From positions 558,001 through 622,000 of the forward strand of contig JAQQWL010000018.1 of NCBI GenBank assembly GCA_038363925.1: a DNA stretch of 64,000 bases, given 5' to 3'. The position numbers and the translations under genes are program-made. The notes below the pieces were generated by a model. That model ran no database searches and was not told the origin of the DNA. It saw only the letters and a program-made list of their open reading frames with translations. The DNA is from Apiospora phragmitis. Its lineage: Eukaryota > Ascomycota > Sordariomycetes > Amphisphaeriales > Apiosporaceae. Shown here in pieces: positions 41,272 to 51,760 of the stretch; positions within the stretch are counted from its first letter, which is position 1; every line of letters starts with the position of its first letter.

Positions 41272-43117
41272 ACGTGGTTTATCAGCGAGCGGCGCATATC
41301 AGCGAGCGGCGCACGTCCTTAACTTCCTCTTCTAATTAAACTTCAACGCGTAATTATTCCGCAACCACAATGCCTAATCCTTCTCAAGAGGAACGGATCG
41401 TTTTAGCGATTAAAGCGACACGAGATTCATCGAAAAAAATAGCCTAAGATCAATAGCGAAGGCATATAACGTACCCGAATCAACATTACGCTATCGAATT
41501 AACGGCCGAATCCCACGACGCGAAATCCGAAACCCAGCGCACAAATTAACTACATTTGAAGAGGAGGTGCTTCAAAAGTATATAATTGATCTGGATACCC
41601 GAGGAATGCCTCCTAATATCTCTAGCGTGGAAGATATGGCCAATCTCCTCACCGCGTCGCGCGGCGGCGAGCGCGTCGGCAAGCACTGGGTCAGGCGCTT
41701 TATCGACCGCAACCCGGACCTTAAGACTCGAATGAATCAGAAATACGATTACCAAAGGGCACTTTGTGAAGATCCAGGCGTTATTTCCGGCTGGTTTGGG
41801 CTGGTTGCGAATATCAAGGCCAAATACGGTATCGTCGACGAAGACATGTATAATTTCGACGAGACCGGCTTCATGATGGGTATTATCGGGTCAACACTCG
41901 TCGTAACACGCGCCGATCGGCGTGGGAAGGCCAAATCGGTCCAGCCTGGTAATCGGGAATGGTCAACGGCAATTGAATGCATCAATTCGCAAGGCTGGTG
42001 CATCCCGCCGTTCTTGATAGTTCAGGGCCAATATCACCTCTCGAGCTGGGCGCGCGAATGCGACCTACCACGCGATTAGGTGATTAAACCGACTTCGAAC
42101 GGCTGGACTAATAACGAAACAGGCCTAGACTGGATCAAGCACTTCGATAAGCATACCAAGTCGCGAACGAAGGGCCCATATCGCCTCTTGATCCTAGATG
42201 GCCACGAAAGCCATATTTCGGCCGAATTCGAGGTATACTGCAAGGATAACGGCATTATTACACTCAGTATGCCTCCCCATTCATCTCACCTACTCCAGCC
42301 ATTAGATGTGGCACTTTATTCGCCGCTAAAGCGTGCGTATTCAAAGGAAATCGAGCTGTTTATCAAAGCCTCGATAAACCACATTACAAAGCTCGAGTTC
42401 TTTATTGCCTTTAAAGCCGCTCATTTCGCTATTTTCACGGAAAATAATATCAAATCTGGATTCAGCGCATCCGGCTTAATCCCTCACAATCCGGACGAAG
42501 TAATCAGTAAGCTGGATGTGCGTCTTCGGACGCTTACACCTATCTCGTCGCGTCCGGGGACGGCTAGTACCTACGTCCCCCAGACGCCGTCTAACCCCCA
42601 ACAGACGACTAAGCACTCTTCTTTTATTAAAAGTAAGGTGTCTGCTCATCAAGGAAGCTCTCCGACGCCAATTTTGGATGCGGTGGACCAGATGGCGAAG
42701 GGTATGACTAGAATGGCCCATGAAATGACCCTTATGCGCGATCGGGTACGGACTCTAGAAGAGGCCAATTTAGCCCTTTCAAAGCGCCGGAGGGCTAAAA
42801 GGTCACGAGTCCAGCTTGGAGGAGCCCTTACTATTGAGGAATCTCAAAAGCTACAGGATGAGAAGGCAAAAGGGAAGCGTCTAGCGACCGATGAAGGCGA
42901 AAGTGGTGGTTCGTCGAAGCGGCGCGCGACGGGCGGTAGGCGCTGTGGTATCTGCGGCGAAACAGGTCATAATGCGCGAACTTGTGGAATCATTATAGAA
43001 TTAGGTAGTGAGTTAGAAAGCGATTAATTTTAATGAATTTCAAGCGTTATGGTTGAGGTATTTCTTTTGAAAGTAATATAAAGTGATAAAAGTGCGCCGC
43101 TCGCTGATAAACCACGT
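41272..43117 (+). mobile_element. pogo/Fot-type DNA transposon, complete with TIRs and TA duplication
   Basis: A 1846-bp element with 25-bp perfect inverted termini beginning ACGTGGTTTATCAGCGAGCG, flanked by TA at 41270-41271 and 43118-43119. The sub-terminal TATCAGCGAGCGGCGCA motif is directly repeated at the left end, a possible second transposase-binding site. It carries one transposase gene (41370-43027). Confidence 0.9.
41370..43027 (+). pseudogene. pogo-type DDE transposase with C-terminal zinc knuckle, two lesions
   Basis: From ATG 41370: N-terminal psq-like HTH (LRSIAKAYNVPESTLRYRIN), CENP-B-like DNA-binding segment (GKHWVRRFIDRNPDLKTRMN), then the DDE core with DMYNFDETGFMMGI, LLILDGHESHIS and MPPHSSHLLQPLDVALYSPL. 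A coiled coil (RVRTLEEANLALSKRRRAK) and a CCHC knuckle (CGICGETGHNARTC) end the protein. A7 at 41433-41439 shifts the frame after SSKK, and TAG at 42077-42079 replaces an expected Trp in PRD-stop-VIKP. Both lesions are single changes, so loss of activity is recent. Confidence 0.85.
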
Positions 43118-43241
43118 TAAGTCTTTAAATATAATAGACTTATAAGGACGATATATAATTAGGTACTAATTAATAAGAAATCTAAAAAGGATTTTAACCC
43201 TGTTCTCGATTAACTTAAGTAAATAAAACGTTTAAGTATAT

Positions 43242-43450
43242 TATTAGAATAGCAGGAACTGAGGTTTTCCATATTACTTCAAAAGGGGTGCCACGTGCCT
43301 GCGCGCACGAAGCCCCTTTCCTGTTTTATAAAGAGGGGCATACGATGCCCCTCGCAGCTAGCAGAGAAGATAGACATAAAGAACAGAATATAACGATTAA
43401 ACCCCGATTAAACCCGGAACCTGTACGTACGTACAAAAGCCCATTCAACA
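43242..43450 (+). mobile_element. diverged solo LTR of the 36232 family
   Basis: 209 bp aligned end to end with the LTR at 36232. It keeps the GGGGCATACGATGCCCC inverted repeat and the end CATTCAACA; the start is TATTAGAATAG instead of TGTTGGAACAG. Flanks TATAT and TATAC agree at four of five positions. Confidence 0.75.
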
Positions 43451-43911
43451 TATACAGTAGTGTAGTTTTAAAGGTTTAAAGAAACTAAAATTAAATAAAT
43501 GTCTTATAAGTATTATAATATTTCTTAAGGCATAATATTATCCTATTATGTCCAAGGTTGTCGCTAAGACAGGTCACGCAGTGACAATTCGTGTAGGAAG
43601 GTGACCTGATCCTTTCTATATATTGGTGCTTAGGTGAAGCTGCGGCTTGGATTTTGAAAAGGACCCCTTTCGCTGTGTTGAACCTAATTCTTTTCTGTGA
43701 AGAGCGGTGTTGTTTTTCGAGAGAGCGCGGACCTCTTCTTTTAACCGTTTAATATCAGACCGGTTATTAAACACCTCCTCTTTAAAATTTCGGACTTGTT
43801 CTTTTATAGTCTATTGAATAAAATGTTCTATGTCAGTAGCGGTAGGGCTAGGAAATAGAGCCATTGTTATAGTAGCTTTACGCTATGTATAATTCTATAT
43901 AAGAGATGATA
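43451..43911. other. non-coding; possible minus-strand coiled-coil remnant
   Basis: Minus strand from about 43863 reads MALFPSPTATDIEHFIQ, a stop, then RNFKEEVFNNRSDIKRLKEE as a helical segment. It could be a remnant of a small coiled-coil or gag-like protein; support is weak. Confidence 0.25.
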
Positions 43912-44276
43912 CAGTAAAATCCAAGTTCAGCGTCCGCAATAGATATATGAAAAATATCCGTCTAGTGTACTGTGGGGCTTCTTGCCCAGTGTATCCTCGT
44001 GAGTCATAGGTACCTGTCAGCGTCCCATCCAAGCGCTGGAAAGATACATTTTTGGCACGTCCATGTACCGCTACCACTAGAGACGTACCAAGATACCGGC
44101 CTTAGCGGTAGTGGTACGTGTCAGCGTCAACTATGCCTATGCAGCCCTACAGGAGTCTTGCTTGGCGATGACTGGTACTTCCCCCACATCGCTTACGCAC
44201 GGCGATGGCGCCCCACAGTACTTCGGATTCTTAATTTTCACATTAGAGAGGCGGACGCTGAACTTGGATTTTACTG
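43912..44276 (-). mobile_element. MITE copy B
   Basis: 365 bp with the CAGTAAAATCCAAGTTCAGC termini and TA on both sides (43910-43911, 44277-44278). It is almost identical to copy F (51761) in opposite orientation, so both are young. Confidence 0.9.
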
Positions 44277-44448
44277 TACTGTATAGTATGTACCGAAGTT
44301 AGTCTCGAGGTTATTTATAATATCCCATTCCCATAAGCAGATAGGTATATATTCGTTCATAGATCTTGGTAAGCCTTCTGAAAGAACCCTAGTCTTTCCA
44401 CCCGTCCTACGCTATATCATTACGACATAGTAATAATAGATCTCAAAG

Positions 44449-45762
44449 ATGTCGAGATCGTTCAATATTCAAGAACAACACCGTGGAAGATCCACCCTAT
44501 CTATTGCTCAAGAATCTTTAGCAATAACGCAGGAGAATTTGCAAAAGGAAAGGGACGACAATTTGAAAATCCGAAGGAGATTGGGACGAGTAAAGTACGT
44601 CAACGACGCCCTCCGCGAGCAATTAGGAATAACGCAGGAGGAGTTGCACGAGGAAAAGGACATCAGTTCGAAATTCGAAAGGGAATTAAACGGGCTAAAG
44701 TACGTGAATAAGACCCTCCGACAGCTTTTAGGAACAACGCAGGAGGAATTGAATAAGCAAAGGGACGTCAACTCTGAAATTCAAAGGAGACTGAACTTGA
44801 ACGAGGCCCAAGTCGCAAACACTGAGGTCTACCGCAAGAAATGGGCCAAGGCAGTCTCTCAACTTGACCAGTCTCGATCTTGTGGACAGTACAAGCTTCC
44901 TGATAGTGATTTAACCCGGGCAGTGTATCAGCTGCGCTATGAAATTGAGAATACTATAGCGCAGTACTTTACCATCACACCGTCAGAACATACTGTTAAT
45001 ACTCCAAACAATAGTTTCTGGAAGTATATGGTAGAAGCCACACCCGGTTCCCACGACTATCGCGACCATTTAAGCTCTACGACTAGAGGCGAACATCTGA
45101 TTCAGTCGTTCCTTTGGAGGCTGCTCGTTGGCGAGATCTTTGGGAAGTTTCGTTGGGTACCAAGCTTACAGGAGTCTTTGAGCAGAATATACGAAACCTT
45201 ACGGCCAGGTAGGAGCTACTTAACATATTATAGATTCTTATCTTGCTATTTTTATTTCTAACATGTCATTTCAGTCAAAGAGGCGCCCGAGGCGGAGCGG
45301 CAACTCCAAATGTGGAAGGCGATGACCTCAAATCTCATTTTCAAGCATTTGGGACTTGTCCATGAACAAGTGTACCAAGAGGAAATTAGCAAGACCGCTC
45401 TCAGCTTTGCCAGAAAAGTTCTCGATGTCATCAAGCCTTACCTACAGGGTCCAGATGAGGATCTATTGGATGGTCTCCAGTCCATCATCCAACTTTCCAT
45501 CAAACTGGATCAGGATTTCTGCAGGCTTGGGGCACGCTATAGTTGGTTTTTCCCACCCTTCGAACAAGGGGTCTTATTTGACCTAGAATCTATGGAAGTA
45601 GAGGTGAGGGAGAAAAAACCGCAACCCGGGCAATTTGTCTGTGTAGTAGTAGCACCAGCCTTGATGAAACGAGGAAAACAGACGGGCGAGGATTTCGCCA
45701 TGGAAATTCGACTGTTGAAGATGAAGGTTTCTTGTGGGCTGTTTGATAATGACGACTTTTGA
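44449..45762 (+). CDS. coiled-coil protein with 35-residue repeats, two exons
   Basis: Exon 1 is 44449-45208 and exon 2 is 45275-45762, joined in phase across a 66-nt GTAGGA..TCAG intron, giving 415 residues. The N-terminal third has about three 35-residue repeats (ITQENLQKERDDNLKIRRRL, ITQEELHEEKDISSKFEREL, TTQEELNKQRDVNSEIQRRL), each followed by a VKYVN/LKYVN motif, predicted as coiled coil. The C-terminal globular part has YQLRYEIENTIAQYF, GEHLIQSFLWRLLVGEIFG and DFCRLGARYSWFFPP. This architecture resembles an abundant unnamed ascomycete family. The function is unknown. The gene is intact and starts 170 bp after MITE copy B. Confidence 0.7.
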
Positions 45763-45902
45763 CGACTTTAGTATTAATACTTCCCCAGTGTACGTTGCTA
45801 GAACCGACCGACTGACATAAAGGCGTCCACGAATTTCCGAATTGGCCGTTCGTTCTCCCGCAAGTAGTTGTATGTATAGCCCGATATCTTGCTCATTTGT
45901 TG

Positions 45903-46352
45903 CTAATTAGGGAAAGCAACATCGACCAATCCGCGCTCAACGTTAAATCGATGGTACTGTCCTCCATCACCATATTGGCTGCCAACTCTGTTTGCCGTCG
46001 CTGTCGAACTTAACGTCACCCATCTCAGCGCCTTCAGAATGAACAGTCGGGAGTCCTGGATCTCGACAACGTCCCCATGCCCGGCGCCGATACTCAAGAT
46101 TTGTAACTGGCTGTGGTCGAGAAACGGCTTCTTGGCCTCACTGATACAAACCTCGCATGGGTTGTTATATCCGAATCCGGCGTCGATGAATTCGGCCATG
46201 TCTCGGCCAAGCTCGATGGATTTGGATCAAGTCGTCGCGGCGGAGGTCGCACGGGAAACTTGCTAGATCGTACAGTGTTGGAAAGTCGTAGACGAGTCGT
46301 ATGTCGTGAAGAGAGTGGGGCTTGTATCAACGTTCGCCTTCGTGATTGCTAG
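45903..46352 (-). pseudogene. patatin-like phospholipase remnant
   Basis: Minus strand reads NVDTSPTLFTTYDSS, a TAG (46263-46265), QVSRATSAATT, a TGA (46227-46229), SKSIELGRDMAEFIDAGFGY, NNPCEVCISEAKKPF, then LQILSIGAGHGD. RATSAA and the catalytic-dyad Asp in FIDAGFGYNNP are hallmarks of the second half of patatin domains. The nucleophile half (GxSxG) is absent. In fungi such domains occur alone or at the N-terminus of NLRs. The two stops and truncation make it a dead fragment. Confidence 0.7.
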
Positions 46353-46430
46353 GACAACTCTGCGGGGGGTTAACATTGCCTGCTGTGGTGTCACCGCCTA
46401 GTACAATGTAATAGCATACGTCTTACTGTA

Positions 46431-46770
46431 CAGTAAAATCCAAGTTCAGCGTCCGCAATGGATATATGAAAAATATCCGTCTAGTGTACTGTGGGGCTTC
46501 TTGCCCAGTGTATCCTAGTGAGTCATAGGTACCTGTCAGCGTCCCACCAAAGTGCTGGAAAGATACATTTTTGGCACTTCCATGTACCGCTACCACCAGA
46601 GACGTACCAAGATACTGGCCTTAGCGGTAGTGGTACGTGTTAGCGTCAACTATGCAGCCCTACGAAAGTCTTGCTTGGCGATGACCAGTACTTCCCCCAC
46701 ATCGCTTACGGGTACTTCAGGTTCTTATTTTTGACATTAGAGAGGCGGACGCTGAACTTGGGTTTTACTG
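46431..46770 (-). mobile_element. MITE copy C
   Basis: 340 bp, termini CAGTAAAATCCAAGTTCAGC and complement, TA at 46429-46430 and 46771-46772. It is shorter than B because of an internal deletion near 46645-46715. Confidence 0.88.
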
Positions 46771-46791
46771 TACTGTAATTACTGTACTGTA

Positions 46792-47010
46792 CAGTAAAAT
46801 CCAGGTTCAGCGTTCACCTTTCAGATATGAAAAGAATAAGCGTCAGGTACTGTGGGGCGCGTGCACGGTGCGTAAGTAATATGGCAGAAGTACCGGTCAT
46901 CGCCAAGCCAGACTTTCGTAGGGCTGCATATTTGGCGCTGACACGTACCGCTACCGCTAGGCCTTGTACTCTAGCTGCCTTGGAGCCAATAGTGGATCGG
47001 TGGATTACAT
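46792..47010 (+). mobile_element. MITE copy D, right end lost
   Basis: Left terminus CAGTAAAATCCAGGTTCAGC with TA at 46790-46791. Similarity to copy E continues to about 47010 and then stops; no right TIR is present. It carries the extra internal segment shared only with E (CCTTGGAGCCAATAGTGGAT). Confidence 0.75.
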
Positions 47011-47083
47011 CCTGGATAGAAGGGCAGCTTTGAGCTGGATGTCTTGAGGGTCATTCTACGCTTATCCAAGGCTCAGTACAGTA

Positions 47084-47509
47084 CAGTAAAATCCAGGTTC
47101 AGCATCCGCCTCTCTGATGTTAAAAATAAGAACCCGAAGTACTGTGGGTCCCTGCCCCGTGCGTAAGCAATTTGGGAGAAGTACCGGTCATCGCCAAGCA
47201 AGACTTCGTAGGGCTGCATATTTGGCGCTGACATGTATCGCTACTGCTACTGCTAAGCCCTGTACTCCGGCGGACTTGGAGCCAACAGTGGATCAGTGGA
47301 CTACAGCCGTTACTACAACCTTCAAGTCATCTTAGTACTTACTTCATCGTAGCGGTACAAGTAAGCGCTAGAAATGTATCCTCCCAGCGATTCTGTGGAC
47401 GCTGACAGGTACCTATGACTCACTAGGATGCACGGTGCAGGAAGTCCCACGGTACTTTAGTCGGACATTTTTACATATCCTTCGCGGACGCTGAACCTGG
47501 ATTTTACTG
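47084..47509 (+). mobile_element. MITE copy E, longer subfamily
   Basis: 426 bp with termini CAGTAAAATCCAGGTTCAGC / complement and TA at 47082-47083 and 47510-47511. It contains an internal segment absent from A, B, C and F. Confidence 0.85.
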
Positions 47510-47843
47510 TACTGTACAGTAGGATATATTTACGTACTGAACATACCGAACTTTCAGCGCTTGGTATGCAGCCCTACGGAAATATTGCTAGCAAACGATG
47601 ACAGCTACCAGCAAGCTAAAAAAGGGAACCGTTTCGGTTACATACATACCTTGAAGATATTCCGCTAACCGTGACATGGGACTGGGGATGAATTTCTAGT
47701 TGACGTTGCGTATGAAAGCCCATTATCCCCGAGAAGTCGAGGCTGGATATCTACTTCATGTTTAAATATCCCCTATCCTAGCAAGCCTAGTCTGATGCTG
47801 CTACATATAATAAAAGATTATATTTATTTTTACCTTGATTACC
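47510..47843. promoter_or_regulatory. upstream region of the alcohol oxidase
   Basis: About 330 bp between MITE E and the oxidase ATG. A further decayed MITE piece (GTATGCAGCCCTACGG, about 47563) is inside. The MITE cluster therefore forms much of the upstream DNA of the oxidase gene. Confidence 0.4.
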
Positions 47844-49907
47844 ATGGGTATTCACATCAAGAGCGCGGATGATATTAACGAGGTCGATGTCATTATTGCA
47901 GGAGGTAATTCCGCACTCTACTCAATACTTACGTACCACCACAACCTTCCCTTGACTGACTATTACCAATCGTACAGGCGGTACTGCCGGCTGCGTTGTC
48001 GCCGCCCGGCTGGCCGAGGCCGACCCGAAACTATCCATCCTCGTCATCGAGGGTGGGCGCGACAACTACAATGACCCCCTCGTGGTAAACCCGGCATCAT
48101 TTTTGTCACTTCTTCAGCCATCGAACAAAGCTGCCATCTTCTATCAAGGCAACAAGGCGCCGCAGCTGGCCGGCCGCGCGCCCATTGTGCCGTTGGGAGG
48201 GATCTTGGGCGGTGGCTCGTCCATTAACTTCATGATATACGCGCGAGCGCAGCGGCCCGACTTCGACTCGTGGAAGACGCCCGGGTGGTCAACCGACGAG
48301 GTGCTGCCATACTTGAAGAAGGTGAGTGGGAAGTCGGCATGGGAAATCTGTCTTGATTACACCTATAAGACCATTCTCACCTGACACGATAAGCACAGTT
48401 AGAAACATACCACGGCGCGAGTGACAAGGCCGTTCATGGCTACGAGGGCCCTGTCCACGTCACGAATGGAGGCTACCGCGGCAAAGAGTCCGAAGCCGAC
48501 TTTATGACAGCCGCAAAGAGCCTGGGGATGCGCGAGATCCAAGATCTGCAAGACCTCGATTCTAACAACGGCATCTCATCGTGGCTGCGGACGGTGTCCG
48601 AGGAGGGCAAGCGACAGGACTCTGCGCATATGTACCTGCATCCGAAGCTCAAGGATAGCAACAAATACCCCAACCTGCACGTGGTTGTCGAGGCGCAGGT
48701 GGTCCGGGTGCTGTTCAACGACGACAAAAAGGCCGTGGGCGTCGAATACCGTGCTAATCCGGCGTTCCAGGCTACTGTCGCGCTGACGGCAGCGCCTGCG
48801 CGCACCGTGCGGGCCCGCAAGATGGTCGTCCTTTCCTGCGGTGCCTGTGGGACGCCATCGGTGCTGGAGCGGTCGGGCGTAGGTGCCGCCGCCGTCCTGG
48901 AGCGCGCCGGCGTGCCACTGGTTATGGAGGTACCCGGCGTGGGCCACGACTACCAGGATCACCACTTGCTTCTCTACCCGTACCGGACCGGGTGCCGGCC
49001 CGACGAGACCATTGATGCGATGCTCGGAGGCCGTGCCGACGACTTCGAGACGATGCCGGAGAAGAAGGACAAGACCCTGGGCTGGAATACCATCGACTTT
49101 GGATCCAAGATTCGGCCGTCCGAGTTTGAGACGGCGGCGCTGGGGCCCGATTTCCAGAAGGCTTGGGATAGAGACTTCAAGAACGCCCCCAGCAGGCCAC
49201 TCATGTTGATGGCTACCATTATGTGGTAAGTTGCATCCATGCGCTCACCCACTCTGTTGTCTTTTACATTCCGGTATTCTAATAACATACACTCGCACAG
49301 TTTCCTAGGCGACCCTAGCACAGTCCCAGTAGGACAGTACGTTACGGTAGGAACCTACACGGCGTACCCATATTCGCGCGGCCACCTACACATCACTGGC
49401 CCCAAGTTGGAGGACCCGATCGACTTCGACGTCGGCTTCTTCACCGACGCCCACGATATAGACCTCAAAAAGCAGATGTGGGCGTACAAAAAGCAGCGTG
49501 AGATCATGCGGCGCACCAAGATGTACCGCGGCGAGCTGGCGGCCGGCCACCCGAAGTTTCCGGCCGGGTCCAAGGCGGCGTGCGTCGAGACCGAGGAGGC
49601 TCCCGCCACGGACGTGAAGAACATCGAGTACGCAGCCGAGGACGATACGGCCATCGAGCAGCACCTGCGTGAGAACGTCAACACGACCTGGCACTCGCTG
49701 GGCACGTGCAAGATGGCGCCGTGGGAGAGTAACGGCGTGGTGGACCAGTACCTCAGTGTCTATGGCGTCGAAGGCCTGAAGCTCGCCGACCTCAGTATCG
49801 TGCCAGAGAACGTGGGCGCCAATACCAATAACACGGCGCTTATGATTGGTGAGAAGGCGGCAGCTATTCTCATCCGGGAGCTCGGGCTCGTTGGCACGGC
49901 GGCGTGA
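47844..49907 (+). CDS. alcohol-oxidase-type GMC oxidoreductase
   Basis: Four exons: 47844-47904, 47978-48321, 48399-49225 and 49301-49907, all joining in phase, 612 residues. FAD-binding N-terminus VDVIIAGGGTAGCVVAARLA is completed across intron 1, followed by ILVIEGG. GMC signatures: PLGGILGGGSSINFMIYARA and the GACGTPSVLERSGVGAAAVL type. The C-terminus has the catalytic His in TWHSLGTCKM, then GLKLADLSIVPENVGANTNN with the conserved Asn pair. The overall pattern matches fungal alcohol (methanol) oxidases, which oxidise short primary alcohols to aldehydes with H2O2 release, usually in peroxisomes. The C-terminus LGLVGTAA lacks a clear SKL-type signal. Length is a little below the usual ~660 residues. 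It is intact. Confidence 0.88.
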
Positions 49908-49960
49908 TCCGGGATATGTAGACGGCGGAGGACAACTAAAGGGAACCCAAAAGGGTACAC

Positions 49961-50605
49961 TCAACTATCTGTAAAGCCATTTACCGTCTGCCGAGACTTC
50001 ATAAGCATAATACCTTTACAGCGGTTAAAGTAGATAGCTAAATCGGCAGCATCTATGCGCATTGATACGACATAAGTAAAATAATTAGTTATACCATCGA
50101 TAGGCAACATCTCTTTCATGTCCACTTTAAATGGATTCAAAATGACATAGAGTTCGCCTTCCAACCTCTCGCGATCCTCCATGGTCGCAGAGGGATCCAT
50201 GTATTCGCCGATCACGTTACCGATTCTCTCATAGATTCTTCCACATGGTCAGTACATGCAGCACTCGGTTCGTAAAGCATATGTCTTACAGTACAAGGTA
50301 TCAAAACGACCTGCAAGTTTGTCCCGCTCGGTCGTTGACCATTTTGGGCAATTGATATCTGCCGCGAGCTCACTCAAAATGGACAGACAGTACAGAACTG
50401 CGTCGTAACGTTTGTCAACAAGGCTCGGATCGATCCGCCACTCTAGACCAAACTTGCAGTCTCGATTAACCGTACTAGGGGTATAGGGGTCGATCAGGTG
50501 CTCGCAGCCCTCCTTTATGTTCATATGGTGGTTCATAGAAACCACATAGATCGCGACACGACCATGTCTCTCGTAGGCATAATACAGATTTGCTACGATT
50601 TCCAT
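49961..50605 (-). CDS. hypothetical protein, probably two exons
   Basis: From the ATG at 50605 the frame reads MEIVANLYYAYERHGRVAIY, KFGLEWRIDPSLVDKRYDAV, LAGRFDTLY; a donor GTAAGA follows at about 50290. Coding-like sequence resumes at about 50235 (NVIGEYMDPSATMEDRERLE) and ends AVNGFTDS-like at 49961. The two blocks do not join cleanly in phase. No domain was recognised. It is convergent with the oxidase, with ends only about 50 bp apart. Confidence 0.4.
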
Positions 50606-50904
50606 CACAATTAGAAGTTTTAGAATCGTCTTTGACAGTGAGTAGGTGATGGGAAAATGAAATTAAAGCTCCGTTCCGGCCACTAAAGCCATCGGACAAC
50701 TACTGTGGTCGATATAAATATTCACTCGATACGAAAAGTATGCTAGAGGCTATGGAAATATTGCGTATGGCTCGCTAAACATCCCCATCTGTGTTGAGGT
50801 CCGAAAAAAAAACCCTGCCGGATGTGCCCCGCGAGCGCCTCGGTGCAGATTTCCCCTGAACCGCATCGTGATAACATGACATATATCGAGTACGGGCAAT
50901 TGGG

Positions 50905-51603
50905 TCACAGTGGGATATTTGACTTACGTGGTCTTCCTCTCGGCCTAGGGTTCTCGGATACGAGTTTGAACTTCGGCTTCCTGGGTCGCCCGCGCCTTCT
51001 AGGCATATTGGTCAAGCCATCAACACTACAACTGCAGTTTGCGACCGGTGTCTGCGGGAGCGGGTCATGGTCTGTTTGCTCGCTTCCATCCTTGGCCATG
51101 TGAGATGTTAGGGGAGCCTTTCCTGCTTGAGATCGTCTCATTTCCGGTGATTGCTCGCAGCGCTGTGTGGCAGTCGTCACTTGATAGCCCAGGTCACCAA
51201 ACACGACACAGACTGCATGGTGATGATCCTTGAGGATGCGCACATTGACCTGAACCGAGGGCCAACCGCAGATGGAGTTGAAGTGCAGAGAGAGGTAGTA
51301 GGTCAGACGGCAGGAAAGGAAGTCGTTGCAATCTACTGCAACAGGTGGCAGGGGTTCCTTTTCGGAGTCATTCAAGTCGCACACAGGTATCCAGACATTG
51401 ATCGTTCCGTTCGGCAGGGAAAATCCTTCGTACGTAAGTATAATGTTGTTGTTGAAACATTCTAAAACCACGTGAAGCCCAGCGACTGGCTTCTCCTGAG
51501 CGTCGCACACTTGGCAGGTGAGCAGAGCCATTTGCGTGACGGCTGCGATGTTGGCTGGTTCAGCTCTGAGAGTGGCTTGTCGAAAGGTGCAGGGCGCTTG
51601 CAT
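50905..51603 (-). CDS. transthyretin/HIUase-like domain protein with two AT-hooks
   Basis: Single-exon, 232 residues from the ATG at 51603. Residues ~28-145 resemble the transthyretin/5-hydroxyisourate-hydrolase fold: LLTCQVCDAQEKPVAGLHVV, ILTYEGFSLPNGTINVW, CRLTYYLSLHFNSICGWPSV, VVFGDLGYQV. The C-terminal YRGS tetrapeptide of true HIU hydrolases is not present, so catalysis is doubtful. The last 35 residues contain two AT-hooks (RRRGRPRKPKF and RPRGRPRKSNI), which bind the minor groove of AT-rich DNA. A nuclear, DNA-associated role is therefore inferred. The gene appears intact. Confidence 0.6.
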   Translation of the reverse strand: MQAPCTFRQATLRAEPANIAAVTQMALLTCQVCDAQEKPVAGLHVVLECFNNNIILTYEGFSLPNGTINVWIPVCDLNDSEKEPLPPVAVDCNDFLSCRLTYYLSLHFNSICGWPSVQVNVRILKDHHHAVCVVFGDLGYQVTTATQRCEQSPEMRRSQAGKAPLTSHMAKDGSEQTDHDPLPQTPVANCSCSVDGLTNMPRRRGRPRKPKFKLVSENPRPRGRPRKSNIPL

Positions 51604-51760
51604 TAGGCCTTTTATGCAAATGTGTTACGGTTGTCTACAGTCGCTAGCGAAACCTGCGTCCTCTCTCTACTCTTTCATATGTAGTTTCCATTCTGGATCC
51701 ACTCTGCAGGGGTGGTTGCTGACACCATGTATCCCTCCATGCTCGCAAGTAAGTACAGTA

